Assembly (NCBI RefSeq): GCF_003992615.1
Contig: NZ_RZMY01000013.1
Location: forward strand, 536,238 to 600,237
DNA: 64,000 nucleotides
DNA from: Flagellimonas beolgyonensis
Lineage (GTDB): Bacteria; Bacteroidota; Bacteroidia; Flavobacteriales; Flavobacteriaceae
Direction of reading: 5' to 3'
The notes under the pieces are model-generated. The model saw nothing but the letters and a program-made list of their open reading frames with translations, was not told the origin of the DNA and ran no database searches. A program made the translations under genes and the position numbers. This document shows, piece by piece, positions 9,044-18,296 of the stretch (the first letter of the stretch is position 1; every line of letters begins with the position of its first letter).

Positions 9044-10234
9044 ATGAAAACAGCATATATAGTAAAAGCATACAGAACCGCAGTGGGCAAGGCGCCCAGA
9101 GGCTTGTTCCGTTTTAAACGGCCTGATGAACTGGCAGCGGAGACCATCGAATACATGATGAAAGAGCTTCCTAATTTGGATAAAAAACGTATCGACGATG
9201 TTATCGTTGGTAATGCGATGCCCGAAGCCGAGCAAGGTTTGAATATGGCCCGTCTTATTTCCTTGATGGGACTCAACGTGGAAGATGTACCTGGAGTAAC
9301 CGTAAACCGTTACTGTGCATCCGGATTGGAGACCATCGGTATTGCCACAGCAAAAATACAATCTGGCATGGCCGACTGCATTATTGCCGGTGGAGCGGAA
9401 AGCATGAGCTACATTCCTATGGGGGGTTACAAGCCCACTCCGGATTATGCTACGGCCAAAGAAGGTCATGAGGATTATTACTGGGGAATGGGACTGACAG
9501 CAGAAGCAGTGGCCCAACAATTCAAGGTTTCCCGTGAAGATCAGGATGAATTTGCCTATCAATCCCACATGAAAGCCTTGAAGGCACAGGCTGAAAATCG
9601 TTTTCAGGACCAAATTGTTCCCATTGAAGTAGAACACACGTTTGTGAATGCTGCAGGTAAAAAAGAAACGAATACCTACACCGTCAATAAAGATGAAGGA
9701 CCACGAGCCGACACCAATGTAGCCACACTGAACAAATTGAGACCAGTATTTGCAGCAGGTGGAAGCGTTACAGCAGGTAATTCGTCCCAGATGAGCGATG
9801 GAGCGGCTTTTGTGATGGTCATGAGCGAGGGAATGGTAAAAGAACTCAATCTTGAACCCATTGCGCGCTTGGTCAACTATGCCGCTGCAGGTGTAGAGCC
9901 CCGTATCATGGGTATTGGCCCCGTTAAGGCAATTCCAAAAGCTTTGAAACAAGCCGGACTTAAACAAAGTGATGTTGACCTTATCGAGTTGAACGAGGCA
10001 TTTGCCTCCCAATCATTGGCCGTTATCCGTGAGCTTGGCCTGAACCCGGATATCATCAATGTGAACGGTGGAGCCATTGCATTGGGTCACCCACTCGGAT
10101 GTACCGGGGCCAAATTATCGGTGCAGCTATTTGATGAGATGCGGAAACGAGGGATGAAAGGTAAATACGGAATGGTCACTATGTGCGTGGGAACCGGACA
10201 AGGGGCCGCAGGCATATTTGAATTCTTAAATTAA
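9044..10234 (+). CDS. fadA: Acetyl-CoA C-acyltransferase (3-ketoacyl-CoA thiolase)
   Basis: Last step of beta-oxidation: cleaves 3-ketoacyl-CoA with CoA to acetyl-CoA and shortened acyl-CoA. The 396-residue length is typical. Catalytic elements are intact: acyl-accepting Cys91 in NRYCASGLE, the GHPLGCTG histidine motif near residue 350, and the second Cys in MCVGTGQGAAG near 381. The ATG at 9044 gives a standard thiolase N-terminus (MKTAYIVKAYRTAVGK). It is the third gene of the operon, and together with fadN it should complete the cycle after FadE. Confidence 0.97.
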   Translation: MKTAYIVKAYRTAVGKAPRGLFRFKRPDELAAETIEYMMKELPNLDKKRIDDVIVGNAMPEAEQGLNMARLISLMGLNVEDVPGVTVNRYCASGLETIGIATAKIQSGMADCIIAGGAESMSYIPMGGYKPTPDYATAKEGHEDYYWGMGLTAEAVAQQFKVSREDQDEFAYQSHMKALKAQAENRFQDQIVPIEVEHTFVNAAGKKETNTYTVNKDEGPRADTNVATLNKLRPVFAAGGSVTAGNSSQMSDGAAFVMVMSEGMVKELNLEPIARLVNYAAAGVEPRIMGIGPVKAIPKALKQAGLKQSDVDLIELNEAFASQSLAVIRELGLNPDIINVNGGAIALGHPLGCTGAKLSVQLFDEMRKRGMKGKYGMVTMCVGTGQGAAGIFEFLN

Positions 10235-10262
10235 GAACCAAGATATTTAGATTCTAGAACAA
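10235..10262. repeat. Short copy of the AAGA-type repeat before the four-helix gene
   Basis: The gap reads GAACCAAGA, then AGATTCTAGAACAAGG, a degenerate member of the repeat seen at 8967-9035. It borders the left side of the inserted four-helix-bundle gene. A better copy in the opposite orientation lies just beyond the right side. Confidence 0.45.
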
Positions 10263-10269
10263 GGACACC

Positions 10270-10623
10270 ATGCACAATTTCAAGAAGATGAAAATTTGGA
10301 AAGAGAGCATGGACTTGGTATCAGAATCTTATAAAATTACAAGGAGCTTCCCTGATTTTGAAAAGTTTGGGTTGACAAGTCAGATGAATAGGTGTGCAAT
10401 ATCAATTCCATCTAACATTGCCGAAGGCTCCAGTAAAAGTTCCGACAAGCATTTTCGGAACTACCTTGAAATTAGCTTAGGCTCTGCCTTTGAATGGGAA
10501 ACCCAATTGATCATTGCGTTGAATGAGCAATATATCTCGAAGGAAATATTTGAAAAATTAGAACATAAAATAAGACAAGTACAAAAAATGATTTCAAGTT
10601 TTCAATTCAATCTCGACACTTAA
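10270..10623 (+). CDS. Four-helix-bundle protein (S23 / 23S rRNA intervening-sequence type)
   Basis: A 117-residue helical protein of the family first found inside 23S rRNA intervening sequences and related to the Avd accessory protein of diversity-generating retroelements. Recognisable features are the N-terminal FKKMKIWKESMDLV, the central CAISIPSNIAEGSSKSSDKH segment and RNYLEISLGSAFEWETQL, all characteristic of the family. The molecular function is not established for free-standing copies. It sits between fadA and fadE in the same orientation and is flanked by members of an intergenic repeat family. It is probably a cassette that entered the operon, not a beta-oxidation component. Confidence 0.85.
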   Translation: MHNFKKMKIWKESMDLVSESYKITRSFPDFEKFGLTSQMNRCAISIPSNIAEGSSKSSDKHFRNYLEISLGSAFEWETQLIIALNEQYISKEIFEKLEHKIRQVQKMISSFQFNLDT

Positions 10624-10650
10624 GTCTTGGCTCTTGATTCTTGAATCTAT
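10621..10650. repeat. Inverted copy of the AAGA-type repeat after the four-helix gene
   Basis: TAAGTCTTGGCTCTTGATTC and the following TTGAATCT form the reverse complement of the AAGAATCAAGA/AGAGCCAAGA elements at 8967-9035. The repeat begins at the stop codon of the four-helix gene. Confidence 0.55.
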
Positions 10651-10670
10651 TAATCTAAACAACTACAGCC

Positions 10671-12479
10671 ATGAGCGATACAATGGAAAAAGACATATTG
10701 AGAGGAGGTCAATTTTTGGTCAAGGAGACCAAATGTGAGGACGTTTTCACCTTGGAGGACCTAACCGAAGAACAAAAAATGATGCGCGAAAGCACCAAAG
10801 AATTTGTAGACCGGGAACTTTGGGCACATTGGGAACGTTTTGAGAAAAAAGACTACGCCTACACCGAAGAATGTATGAAAAAAGCAGGTGAACTTGGGCT
10901 TTTGAGCGTTGCCGTTCCCGAAGCGTACGGTGGTATGGGTATGGGATTCGTTTCCACCATGTTGGTTTGTGACTACATATCCGGTGCAACTGGGTCTTTC
11001 AGTACGGCCTTTGGTGCCCATACCGGAATCGGCACTTTACCGATCACCCTGTATGGCACAGAAGAGCAAAAACAAAAATACGTGCCCAAATTGGCTACCG
11101 GCGAATGGTTTGGCGCCTATTGTTTAACAGAACCGGGTGCTGGTTCCGATGCCAACTCAGGAAAGACCAAAGCCGTTTTGTCCGATGATGGCAAATATTA
11201 CAGCATCACCGGGCAGAAAATGTGGATTTCGAATGCTGGATTCTGCAATATGTTCATCGTTTTTGCCCGTATTGAAGATGATAAATACATTACAGGTTTC
11301 ATCGTTGAAAACGACCCCGAAAATGGTATCACCTTAGGTGATGAGGAGAAAAAATTGGGTATCCACTCCTCCTCTACCCGCCAAGTGTTCTTCAGCGACA
11401 CCAAGGTACCTGTTGAAAACATGTTGTCCGAAAGGGGTAATGGGTTCAAAATTGCCATGAACGCCTTGAACGTAGGACGTATCAAGTTGGCGGCCGCTTG
11501 TTTAGAGGCACAACGCCGAATTGTGAACGAGGCCACCAAATATGCCAACGAACGTATCCAGTTCAAGACGCCGATTATAAACTTTGGTGCCATTAAGGCC
11601 AAAATAGCCGATATGGCCACCAATGTGTTTGTGGACGAATCTGCTTGTTATAGAGCTGCCAAGAACATTGAGGACCGAATCGCAATGCGTGTTGCTGGTG
11701 GAAATACCCACCAAGAAGCCGAATTGAAAGGTGTAGAGGAATATGCCATTGAATGTTCCATCTTGAAAGTGGCCGTTTCCGAACACGTTCAGCACACCAC
11801 AGATGAAGGTATCCAAGTTTTTGGTGGTATGGGCTTTAGCGCCGATACACCCATGGAATCCGCATGGAGGGACGCCCGTATATCAAGAATTTATGAAGGA
11901 ACCAACGAAATCAACCGAATGCTTTCGGTAGGCATGTTGGTGAAAAAGGCCATGAAAGGCCATGTGGACCTCTTGGGCCCAGCTACTGCAGTTGGAGAAG
12001 AACTCATGGGAATACCTTCCTTTGATACCCCTGATTTTTCGGAGCTGCTTTCCGAAGAAAAAGATTTGGTAGCCCGATTGAAAAAAGTGTTCCTAATGGT
12101 TGCCGGAAGCGCCGTGCAGAAATACGGTCCAAATTTGGAAGAGCACCAGCTTTTGTTGATGGCTGCATCAGATATTCTGATTCAGGTATACATGGCCGAA
12201 TCCGCCATTTTAAGAACCGAGAAAAACGCCAAACGCTTTGGTGAAGAGGCCCAAGCCACACAAATTGCCATGTCCAAACTTTACTTGTACAGAGCGGTGG
12301 ACATCATCCAACAAAAAGCCAAGGAAGCCATTGTATCCTTCGCTGAAGGGGATGAACAACGCATGATGTTGATGGGATTGAAACGATTCACCAAATACAC
12401 GAACCAACCCAATGTGGTGGCCCTTCGCACACAAATTGCCGATAAAGTGGCCGCTGATAACGGGTATACCTTTGACTAA
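10671..12479 (+). CDS. fadE: Acyl-CoA dehydrogenase (FadE/VLCAD-like, extended C-terminus)
   Basis: FAD enzyme that oxidises acyl-CoA to 2-enoyl-CoA, the first step of the pathway. At 602 residues it is longer than simple 380-residue family members and carries the extra C-terminal helical domain seen in very-long-chain types and in Bacillus FadE. Motifs: AYCLTEPGAGSDANS and MWISNAGFCNMFIVFARI in the middle domain, and the catalytic Glu in RISRIYEGTNEINRM (about residue 415). The ATG at 10671 starts MSDTMEKDILRGGQF, typical of Bacteroidota homologues. It is the last gene of the operon and is followed by a strong hairpin terminator. Confidence 0.95.
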   Translation: MSDTMEKDILRGGQFLVKETKCEDVFTLEDLTEEQKMMRESTKEFVDRELWAHWERFEKKDYAYTEECMKKAGELGLLSVAVPEAYGGMGMGFVSTMLVCDYISGATGSFSTAFGAHTGIGTLPITLYGTEEQKQKYVPKLATGEWFGAYCLTEPGAGSDANSGKTKAVLSDDGKYYSITGQKMWISNAGFCNMFIVFARIEDDKYITGFIVENDPENGITLGDEEKKLGIHSSSTRQVFFSDTKVPVENMLSERGNGFKIAMNALNVGRIKLAAACLEAQRRIVNEATKYANERIQFKTPIINFGAIKAKIADMATNVFVDESACYRAAKNIEDRIAMRVAGGNTHQEAELKGVEEYAIECSILKVAVSEHVQHTTDEGIQVFGGMGFSADTPMESAWRDARISRIYEGTNEINRMLSVGMLVKKAMKGHVDLLGPATAVGEELMGIPSFDTPDFSELLSEEKDLVARLKKVFLMVAGSAVQKYGPNLEEHQLLLMAASDILIQVYMAESAILRTEKNAKRFGEEAQATQIAMSKLYLYRAVDIIQQKAKEAIVSFAEGDEQRMMLMGLKRFTKYTNQPNVVALRTQIADKVAADNGYTFD

Positions 12480-12517
12480 TTCAAATAAATGCTGGCTTCA
12501 AAACCCAGATGGATTTG

Positions 12518-12547
12518 AAAACGCCCCTTTTTAGGGGCGTTTTTTTT
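12518..12547. terminator. Bidirectional intrinsic terminator, fadE / GH15
   Basis: Perfect stem AAAACGCCCC / GGGGCGTTTT (12518-12527 and 12534-12543) with a 6-nt loop and T-runs on both strands. It lies between two convergent genes and its right end touches the GH15 stop codon, so it can serve both. Confidence 0.9.
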
Positions 12548-14345
12548 AACTGATGGATTCCATGATGCGGTCTTCCCGGTCCTTATTGGAAAAATTGATG
12601 GCGCATTCAATCAATGCCAAATGGGAATAGGCCTGTGGAAAATTACCCAGTAATCGCTTGGTCTTAAAATCGATATCTTCACTAAAGAGTCCCAAATGGT
12701 TGCTATAGCTCAAGAGTCGTTCAAAATGCGCAAGGGCCTTTTCCTCCTCTCCTATCCTAAACAGACTATTGATGAACCAAAACGTGCAAATGGTAAAGGA
12801 AGACGATGGCAGGCCAAAATCATCTTCATTTTTGTAACGGTACAACAACCCATCATTGCTCAAACCTTCCTCAACGGCCCGTACCGTGCTTACAAACTTG
12901 GGGTCTCGGGCATGGATAAAACCGTAGGATTCCATCAATAAAACCGAGGCATCCAAATGGCGCGACCCATAGGATTGCACAAAGGCGTTTACATCACTGT
13001 TCCATGCCTTATCGTGAATATCCTTCTTAATTTCTTGCTCCAAGGACACCCATTTCTCAATTTTATGGGTTTTACCGAACATCCGGGCCACTTTTATGGC
13101 ACGATCGATGGCTACCCAACACAATACCTTCGAAAACGTAAAATGTCTGTCCTCGCCTCTAAATTCCCAGATACCTTTATCGGGCTCCTGCCAGTGTTTG
13201 TTCACGATCCATACAATTCCCTTGGTAATGCTCCAAAGTTCCTCGATGTTTTCAATATCGTTGCTAAAGGACAGTATCTGTTCGTAAATCACATCCATCA
13301 AAATACCATAGATGTCATTCTGCTTTTGCATGTACGCGGCATTTCCAATGCGCACCGGTTTGGATCCTTTATACCCATCCAAATGGTCCAACGATTTTTC
13401 GGTCAAGGTCTTTTCCTTATTGATGCCATACATGATCTGCAATTTTTCATCCTTGTCGGGCATCAGGTCGATGATGAATTGGAGGAAACGTTTAGCGGAG
13501 TTCTTATGGCCGAGCTCAGACACTACCTTAATGGCCATGGAGGCATCCCTGATCCAACAGAAGCGGTAGTCCCAATTGCGCACCTCCCCGATGGTCTCGG
13601 GAAGCGAAGTGGTCGCTGCGGCAAGCACCGCCCCTGTTTTATCGTAGGTGAGCATTTTTAGGGTAATGGCCGATCGAATGATCTGTTCATTGAATTTCTT
13701 ATAGGTCGGGGTTTTGTCCACCCAATCCAACCAATATACTCGTGTACGCTCCAGTTCCAGGGCCATTTTTTCGGTGGTGGGCTTAAAGATCTTTTCATTG
13801 TAACAGATCAAAAAATACCCATCTTCCTTTAAGGTGAGCACCTCCCCTTGCAACACTTTGTTTTTGTTGAAGGACGTATATAGGAACAGGGTGTCATATT
13901 TCATTTCGTGGGTTAGGCTCGCAATAAAATCCTTCTTGACAAAATGCGAGGTCTCACCTATTCCATATTCCAATCGGGGATCATACTTTACTGCAAACTT
14001 GGGATTGCCGGAGATATACTTCACATAACGTATGATTTCTGGTGGGGCCTTATATTTCCCGTTCATTTTATGGTGACGGGGCATAAAATCGTGAAACTCA
14101 AAAATATTGGTTCCCTCGGTGAAACGAGTAACCAAAACAGCGGTGTTCTTATAATATTCCTGATGGATTGTATAGTCGCCTTGGGGAACTATTTCAAAAC
14201 TCCCTCCTTTGTTTTCGTCGAGAAGTTTGGCAAATACGGAAGTGGAATCAAACTCCGGCAAACAGCACCAGTCCAACGATCCCTTGTACGATATAAGGGC
14301 CGCACTTCTGCAATTACCTATTATTCCATAATTAAGGTTGTCCAT
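12546..14345 (-). CDS. Glycoside hydrolase family 15 protein, trehalase/glucoamylase-like
   Basis: A 599-residue cytoplasmic enzyme without a signal peptide. The N-terminus (YGIIGNCRSAALISYKGSLD, then WCCLPEFDS) and the segment RNWDYRFCWIRDASM are hallmarks of the bacterial GH15 family that includes trehalases and glucoamylases. A likely catalytic acid lies in GIWEFRGEDRHFTFSK. It is divergent from the fused trehalose-phosphate synthase/phosphatase gene with 102 bp between the start codons, which supports a trehalose-degrading or storage-sugar role. The true substrate (trehalose or short alpha-glucans) cannot be decided from sequence alone. The ATG at 14345 (MDNLNYGIIGN) fits the family start. 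Confidence 0.88.
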   Translation of the reverse strand: MDNLNYGIIGNCRSAALISYKGSLDWCCLPEFDSTSVFAKLLDENKGGSFEIVPQGDYTIHQEYYKNTAVLVTRFTEGTNIFEFHDFMPRHHKMNGKYKAPPEIIRYVKYISGNPKFAVKYDPRLEYGIGETSHFVKKDFIASLTHEMKYDTLFLYTSFNKNKVLQGEVLTLKEDGYFLICYNEKIFKPTTEKMALELERTRVYWLDWVDKTPTYKKFNEQIIRSAITLKMLTYDKTGAVLAAATTSLPETIGEVRNWDYRFCWIRDASMAIKVVSELGHKNSAKRFLQFIIDLMPDKDEKLQIMYGINKEKTLTEKSLDHLDGYKGSKPVRIGNAAYMQKQNDIYGILMDVIYEQILSFSNDIENIEELWSITKGIVWIVNKHWQEPDKGIWEFRGEDRHFTFSKVLCWVAIDRAIKVARMFGKTHKIEKWVSLEQEIKKDIHDKAWNSDVNAFVQSYGSRHLDASVLLMESYGFIHARDPKFVSTVRAVEEGLSNDGLLYRYKNEDDFGLPSSSFTICTFWFINSLFRIGEEEKALAHFERLLSYSNHLGLFSEDIDFKTKRLLGNFPQAYSHLALIECAINFSNKDREDRIMESIS

Positions 14346-14447
14346 AGATCAAATATTCCTAAAAGGGTTAACACAAATTGGTTTTGCGGTCGAATTTCCC
14401 GAAATTTAAAGAAACTATGAACTAAAATCTTGCAAAACCATCCTTTT

Positions 14448-16655
14448 ATGGGCAAAACTATCATTATCTCAAATCGATTACCCGTTCAATTACAAATTAG
14501 CAATGGAACCATCAATGCAATACCAAGTGTGGGTGGTTTGGCCACTGGAATGAAATCGGTTCATAGCGGCGGAGAAAGTCTTTGGATCGGTTGGTCTGGT
14601 TTGACGAATGAGGAGACCCCGGAAGAACTGGAACTAGATATCGACAAGGCATTGGCAGAACATGGCTGTGCCAAGGTAAAACTGACTGCTTCGGAAGTGG
14701 ATGGATTTTATTTCGGTTTCAGTAACCGGACGGTTTGGCCCTTGTTCCATTATTTTATGGAATACACCGAATTCGAATTGGATTTTTGGGACACCTACAA
14801 AGCAGTAAATCAAAAGTTTGCTGACGCTATTATTGAAAAATCCAATGAAGATGACACCATTTGGGTACACGATTACCAATTGATGCTGGTACCACAGATG
14901 GTTCGCGAAAAACGTCCCGATACCAGCATTGGGTTCTTTTTACATATCCCTTTCCCGTCCTACGAAATTTTTAGGACCATGCCCTGGAGGGTAGAAGTGT
15001 TGGAAGGTTTATTGGGGTCCGATTTGATCGGTTTTCATACCTACGATTATGAGCGACATTTTTTAAGTTCGGTAAGACGATTGTTGGGATTGGATGTAAG
15101 TTTCAATGAAATCTATCTGGATAACAGGGTCATCAAGGTGGATTCCTTTCCCATGGGCATCGATTATAAAAAATTCAAGGATGCTGCGATTGCCCATGAT
15201 AGCAAAAGCATTGAGGAACGCAGTGATCTTCAGGAGCGGTTGGACAGCCATAAGGCCTCTGCACCGGATACCAAGCTCATCCTTTCCATAGACCGATTGG
15301 ATTATAGCAAGGGCATCGCCAAACGCATCAATGCATTTGAATATTTTCTGAACAAATACCCCGAATACAAAGAAAAGGTCCGTTTGATCATTTTGGCCGT
15401 GCCTTCACGCTCCAATGTGCCCCAATACCAATTGCTGAAACGTGAAATTGATGAGCTGGTTGGACGAATCAACGGGGAACTTTCTACCGTAAACTGGACG
15501 CCCATCTGGTATTTTTACCGCTCATTGCCTTTTAACAGCCTTATTGACCTGTATACCTCCAGCGACATTGCCTGGTTGACCCCGTTACGTGATGGGATGA
15601 ACTTGGTGGCCAAGGAATATATAGCTACCCGGACCGACAAGACCGGGGTGCTCATTTTAAGTGAAATGGCCGGGTCTGCCTATGAAATGAACGAAGCACT
15701 GTTGATCAACCCCAATAATTTTGAGGAACAAGCGGATACCCTTAGGCAGGCGATTCATATGCCCAAGGATGAACAGATTGCACGTAATTCCTTTCTTCAG
15801 AATCGATTGGAACGCTATAATGTGGAAGTCTGGGCCAATGAATTCATGACTGCACTGAATGAGAAAAGGGATGTGGGCAAAGCCTATGTTTCGGAAAAAA
15901 TATCCACCGCTATCTTGGATTCCATGGAAAACCAATATACCAAAGCCAAAAAGCGCTTGTTGTTTTTAGACTATGATGGTACATTGGTCGGATTTCATAA
16001 AGATCCCCAAAAAGCATCCCCTGATGAAGAACTTTATGCACTTTTGGACCAACTGCAGCAACAGGAAAACACCACCCTATTTTTGATCAGCGGCCGTGAC
16101 AAGCAAACCTTTGGGAAGTGGTTCCTACCCAAAAAGTACAACATGATCGTTGAGCATGGCGTATGGATTTCAAAAAATGGGGAAGAATTTAAAATGCTGG
16201 AACAAGTTAAAAGTGACTGGATGGGTAAAATACGGCCCGTATTGGAATCTTTTGTGGATCGGACCCCAGGTTCCTTCATCGAAGAAAAGAACTACTCCCT
16301 TGCTTGGCATTATCGAAATACCGACCCCGATTTTGGAGAAAAAAGGGCCACGGAGTTGAATACGGTTCTGCGAAGTCTTATCGGAAATGACGATATTAGT
16401 GTGCTGAACGGCAACAAGGTCATGGAAGTGAAAAGCAGCAATGTAAACAAGGGCAGAGCAGCGGTACGTATGATGGCAGATGATGATTATGACTTTGTTT
16501 TTGCCATTGGTGACGATTGGACGGACGAGTTCATGTTTCAAGAATTGCCCGATTCGGCGGTAACGGTGAAAGTGGGCCTCAAAAAGACCCATGCCAAATA
16601 CCATGTGGAAAGTACCAAAAGGGTTCGCGAACTTTTAAATCGATTTACACAGTAA
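14448..16655 (+). CDS. Fused trehalose-6-phosphate synthase / phosphatase (OtsA-OtsB)
   Basis: Makes trehalose in two steps: UDP-glucose plus glucose-6-P to trehalose-6-P (GT20 domain), then dephosphorylation. The N-terminal 460 residues carry ISNRLPVQ, GGLATGM, WVHDYQLMLVPQ, FLHIPFPSYEIFR and SIDRLDYSKGI. The C-terminal HAD domain begins at LLFLDYDGTLVGF (DxDxT nucleophile motif, about residue 507) and has SGRD and GDDWTDE motifs. The ATG at 14448 (MGKTIIISNRL) is preferred over an upstream TTG at 14431. It is divergent from GH15. Its stop overlaps the next gene's start by 1 bp (TAATG), indicating co-translation. Trehalose here likely serves osmotic protection. Confidence 0.96.
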   Translation: MGKTIIISNRLPVQLQISNGTINAIPSVGGLATGMKSVHSGGESLWIGWSGLTNEETPEELELDIDKALAEHGCAKVKLTASEVDGFYFGFSNRTVWPLFHYFMEYTEFELDFWDTYKAVNQKFADAIIEKSNEDDTIWVHDYQLMLVPQMVREKRPDTSIGFFLHIPFPSYEIFRTMPWRVEVLEGLLGSDLIGFHTYDYERHFLSSVRRLLGLDVSFNEIYLDNRVIKVDSFPMGIDYKKFKDAAIAHDSKSIEERSDLQERLDSHKASAPDTKLILSIDRLDYSKGIAKRINAFEYFLNKYPEYKEKVRLIILAVPSRSNVPQYQLLKREIDELVGRINGELSTVNWTPIWYFYRSLPFNSLIDLYTSSDIAWLTPLRDGMNLVAKEYIATRTDKTGVLILSEMAGSAYEMNEALLINPNNFEEQADTLRQAIHMPKDEQIARNSFLQNRLERYNVEVWANEFMTALNEKRDVGKAYVSEKISTAILDSMENQYTKAKKRLLFLDYDGTLVGFHKDPQKASPDEELYALLDQLQQQENTTLFLISGRDKQTFGKWFLPKKYNMIVEHGVWISKNGEEFKMLEQVKSDWMGKIRPVLESFVDRTPGSFIEEKNYSLAWHYRNTDPDFGEKRATELNTVLRSLIGNDDISVLNGNKVMEVKSSNVNKGRAAVRMMADDDYDFVFAIGDDWTDEFMFQELPDSAVTVKVGLKKTHAKYHVESTKRVRELLNRFTQ

Positions 16656-18187
16656 TGATAGTCCGATTGTTATTTTTGGCCTGCTTGGTCTTTAGCGGCA
16701 AAGTAGTTGCCCAGGCCAGTACCGAAGTTTATCTCTTCGATTTGGAAATGGCCGATGGAAAACCCATGTTGACCAATCCCAAAAACATCTCCAATAACGA
16801 TGGGTATGACAACCAACCTTCCTTTTGGGATGATGACACCGTGCTCTTTGCCTCTACTCGGGCCGATCAGACCGATATCCGGCAATTGAACATCAACGAG
16901 GGAAGTACCTACAAATGGTTGACCAACACCCCAACCGGAAGCGAGTACTCCCCACTACGGATTCCAGGCAAAAATGCGGTATCCGCCATACGCTTGGATT
17001 TGGATGGATTGCAACGCCTCTACGAATATGACCTAAAAACTGGGGCATCCACACCACTGTCCGATTTAAAGATCGGCTATCATGTTTGGTTCAACAAGGA
17101 TATACTTGTGGCCACCGTTCTGGTTGAAAATCGAATGGATTTGGTAATCATCAATTTTAAGGATAATTCAACCCGTACCGTTCAAAAAAATGTGGGGAGG
17201 TCCCTTCATAAAATTCCGGGTGAAAACCTAATAAGTTATTTGGATAAAACCCATTATGAAGATGAAAAAACAGTTCTTAAATCATTAGATCCTATAACTG
17301 CTGAAACAGAAATTATTTTAAATTTTCTTTTAAAGGTCGATGATATGACCTGGCTGCCAAATGGATCTCTTTTGGTGCCAAATAACAACAAAATTGCCAT
17401 GTATAATCCTGAGCAAACAAACAAATGGCAGGATTTCCATGTTTTTGATCAAGCCCAGGTTTTTAAAATTTCCAGAATGGCCGTAAGTCCAAATGGAAAA
17501 AGATTTGCGCTTGTTACCGAAGTTTCACCAACCCAAATCGCAGAATTACAGGTAGATGGGTTCAACAGTCGTGATTTGGACGCGTTTATAGCATGCTTTG
17601 CCGAGGGCATTACTGTAAAGCGTTTTCCTAGTAGCCTTATGTATCAAGGTAAGAATGCCATGCTGGAAAATTATGAAAGGTTTTTTGCTAATACCAAAAA
17701 TTCAAGTGTTGAAGTAGTTAAACGCATATCTATAGCTAATAAAATTATCGATGAAGAAAAAACATTTGTCGATGGAAATGAAGGTCATCAAGTTGCCATT
17801 TATGAAGTCCAAAATGGATTGATTTCTTCAATGACATTCATCTTCTCAGAGCAAGTAATATCAGATGCCGAGACAGTAGTGCAACAACAATTGGATGCCT
17901 ATAATGCCCGCGACATTGATGCATTTATGGACACCTATGCCGAAAACATACAACTGTTCAATTTTCCCAATCAATTAATTGCTCAAGGAAAAGGGCCAAT
18001 GGAAGCCCAATACATGGGATTTTTTGAAAGTACACCGGACCTCCATTGTGAAATCAAGAACCGTATTGTAATCGGGAATAAAGTAATTGATGAGGAATAT
18101 GTAACCGTTAACGGCTCCCAAATAAGTGCCGTAGCCATTTATGAAGTGGAAAATGGCAAAATTGTAAAAGTTACATTTTTACGTTGA
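16655..18187 (+). CDS. Exported TolB-like propeller fused to two SnoaL/NTF2-like domains
   Basis: A 510-residue protein with a signal peptide (MIVRLLFLACLVFSGKVVAQ). Residues 25-295 resemble PD40/TolB-type propeller blades (YDNQPSFWDDDTVLFASTRA and similar). Two tandem SnoaL/NTF2-like domains follow at about 299-400 and 406-510, clearly duplicates of each other: GFNSRDLDAFIACFAE versus AYNARDIDAFMDTYAE, and NKIIDEEKTFVDGN versus NKVIDEEYVTVNGS. The start overlaps the OtsAB stop (TAATG). From about 17160 on, the DNA becomes visibly more AT-rich than its neighbours, within the same open frame, suggesting that the 3' half has a different history. Its function is unknown; the SnoaL domains often bind small molecules or are catalytic. 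Confidence 0.75.
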   Translation: MIVRLLFLACLVFSGKVVAQASTEVYLFDLEMADGKPMLTNPKNISNNDGYDNQPSFWDDDTVLFASTRADQTDIRQLNINEGSTYKWLTNTPTGSEYSPLRIPGKNAVSAIRLDLDGLQRLYEYDLKTGASTPLSDLKIGYHVWFNKDILVATVLVENRMDLVIINFKDNSTRTVQKNVGRSLHKIPGENLISYLDKTHYEDEKTVLKSLDPITAETEIILNFLLKVDDMTWLPNGSLLVPNNNKIAMYNPEQTNKWQDFHVFDQAQVFKISRMAVSPNGKRFALVTEVSPTQIAELQVDGFNSRDLDAFIACFAEGITVKRFPSSLMYQGKNAMLENYERFFANTKNSSVEVVKRISIANKIIDEEKTFVDGNEGHQVAIYEVQNGLISSMTFIFSEQVISDAETVVQQQLDAYNARDIDAFMDTYAENIQLFNFPNQLIAQGKGPMEAQYMGFFESTPDLHCEIKNRIVIGNKVIDEEYVTVNGSQISAVAIYEVENGKIVKVTFLR

Positions 18188-18296
18188 GTTCTTTTTTTCT
18201 ACTTTCAACAGGTAAAAATTAATACGACTTCCACATCACGTTAATAGACCCATTTTGGGTCACTGGTATACAAATTGAAAATCAAACCTTATCAAC

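Noticed and set aside
8963..10012. Long open frame on the minus strand (349 codons) opposite fadA
   Set aside because: It lies antisense to a clear thiolase gene. Its translation is rich in Cys, His and Phe with no family features, as expected for a shadow of a coding strand with low stop frequency.
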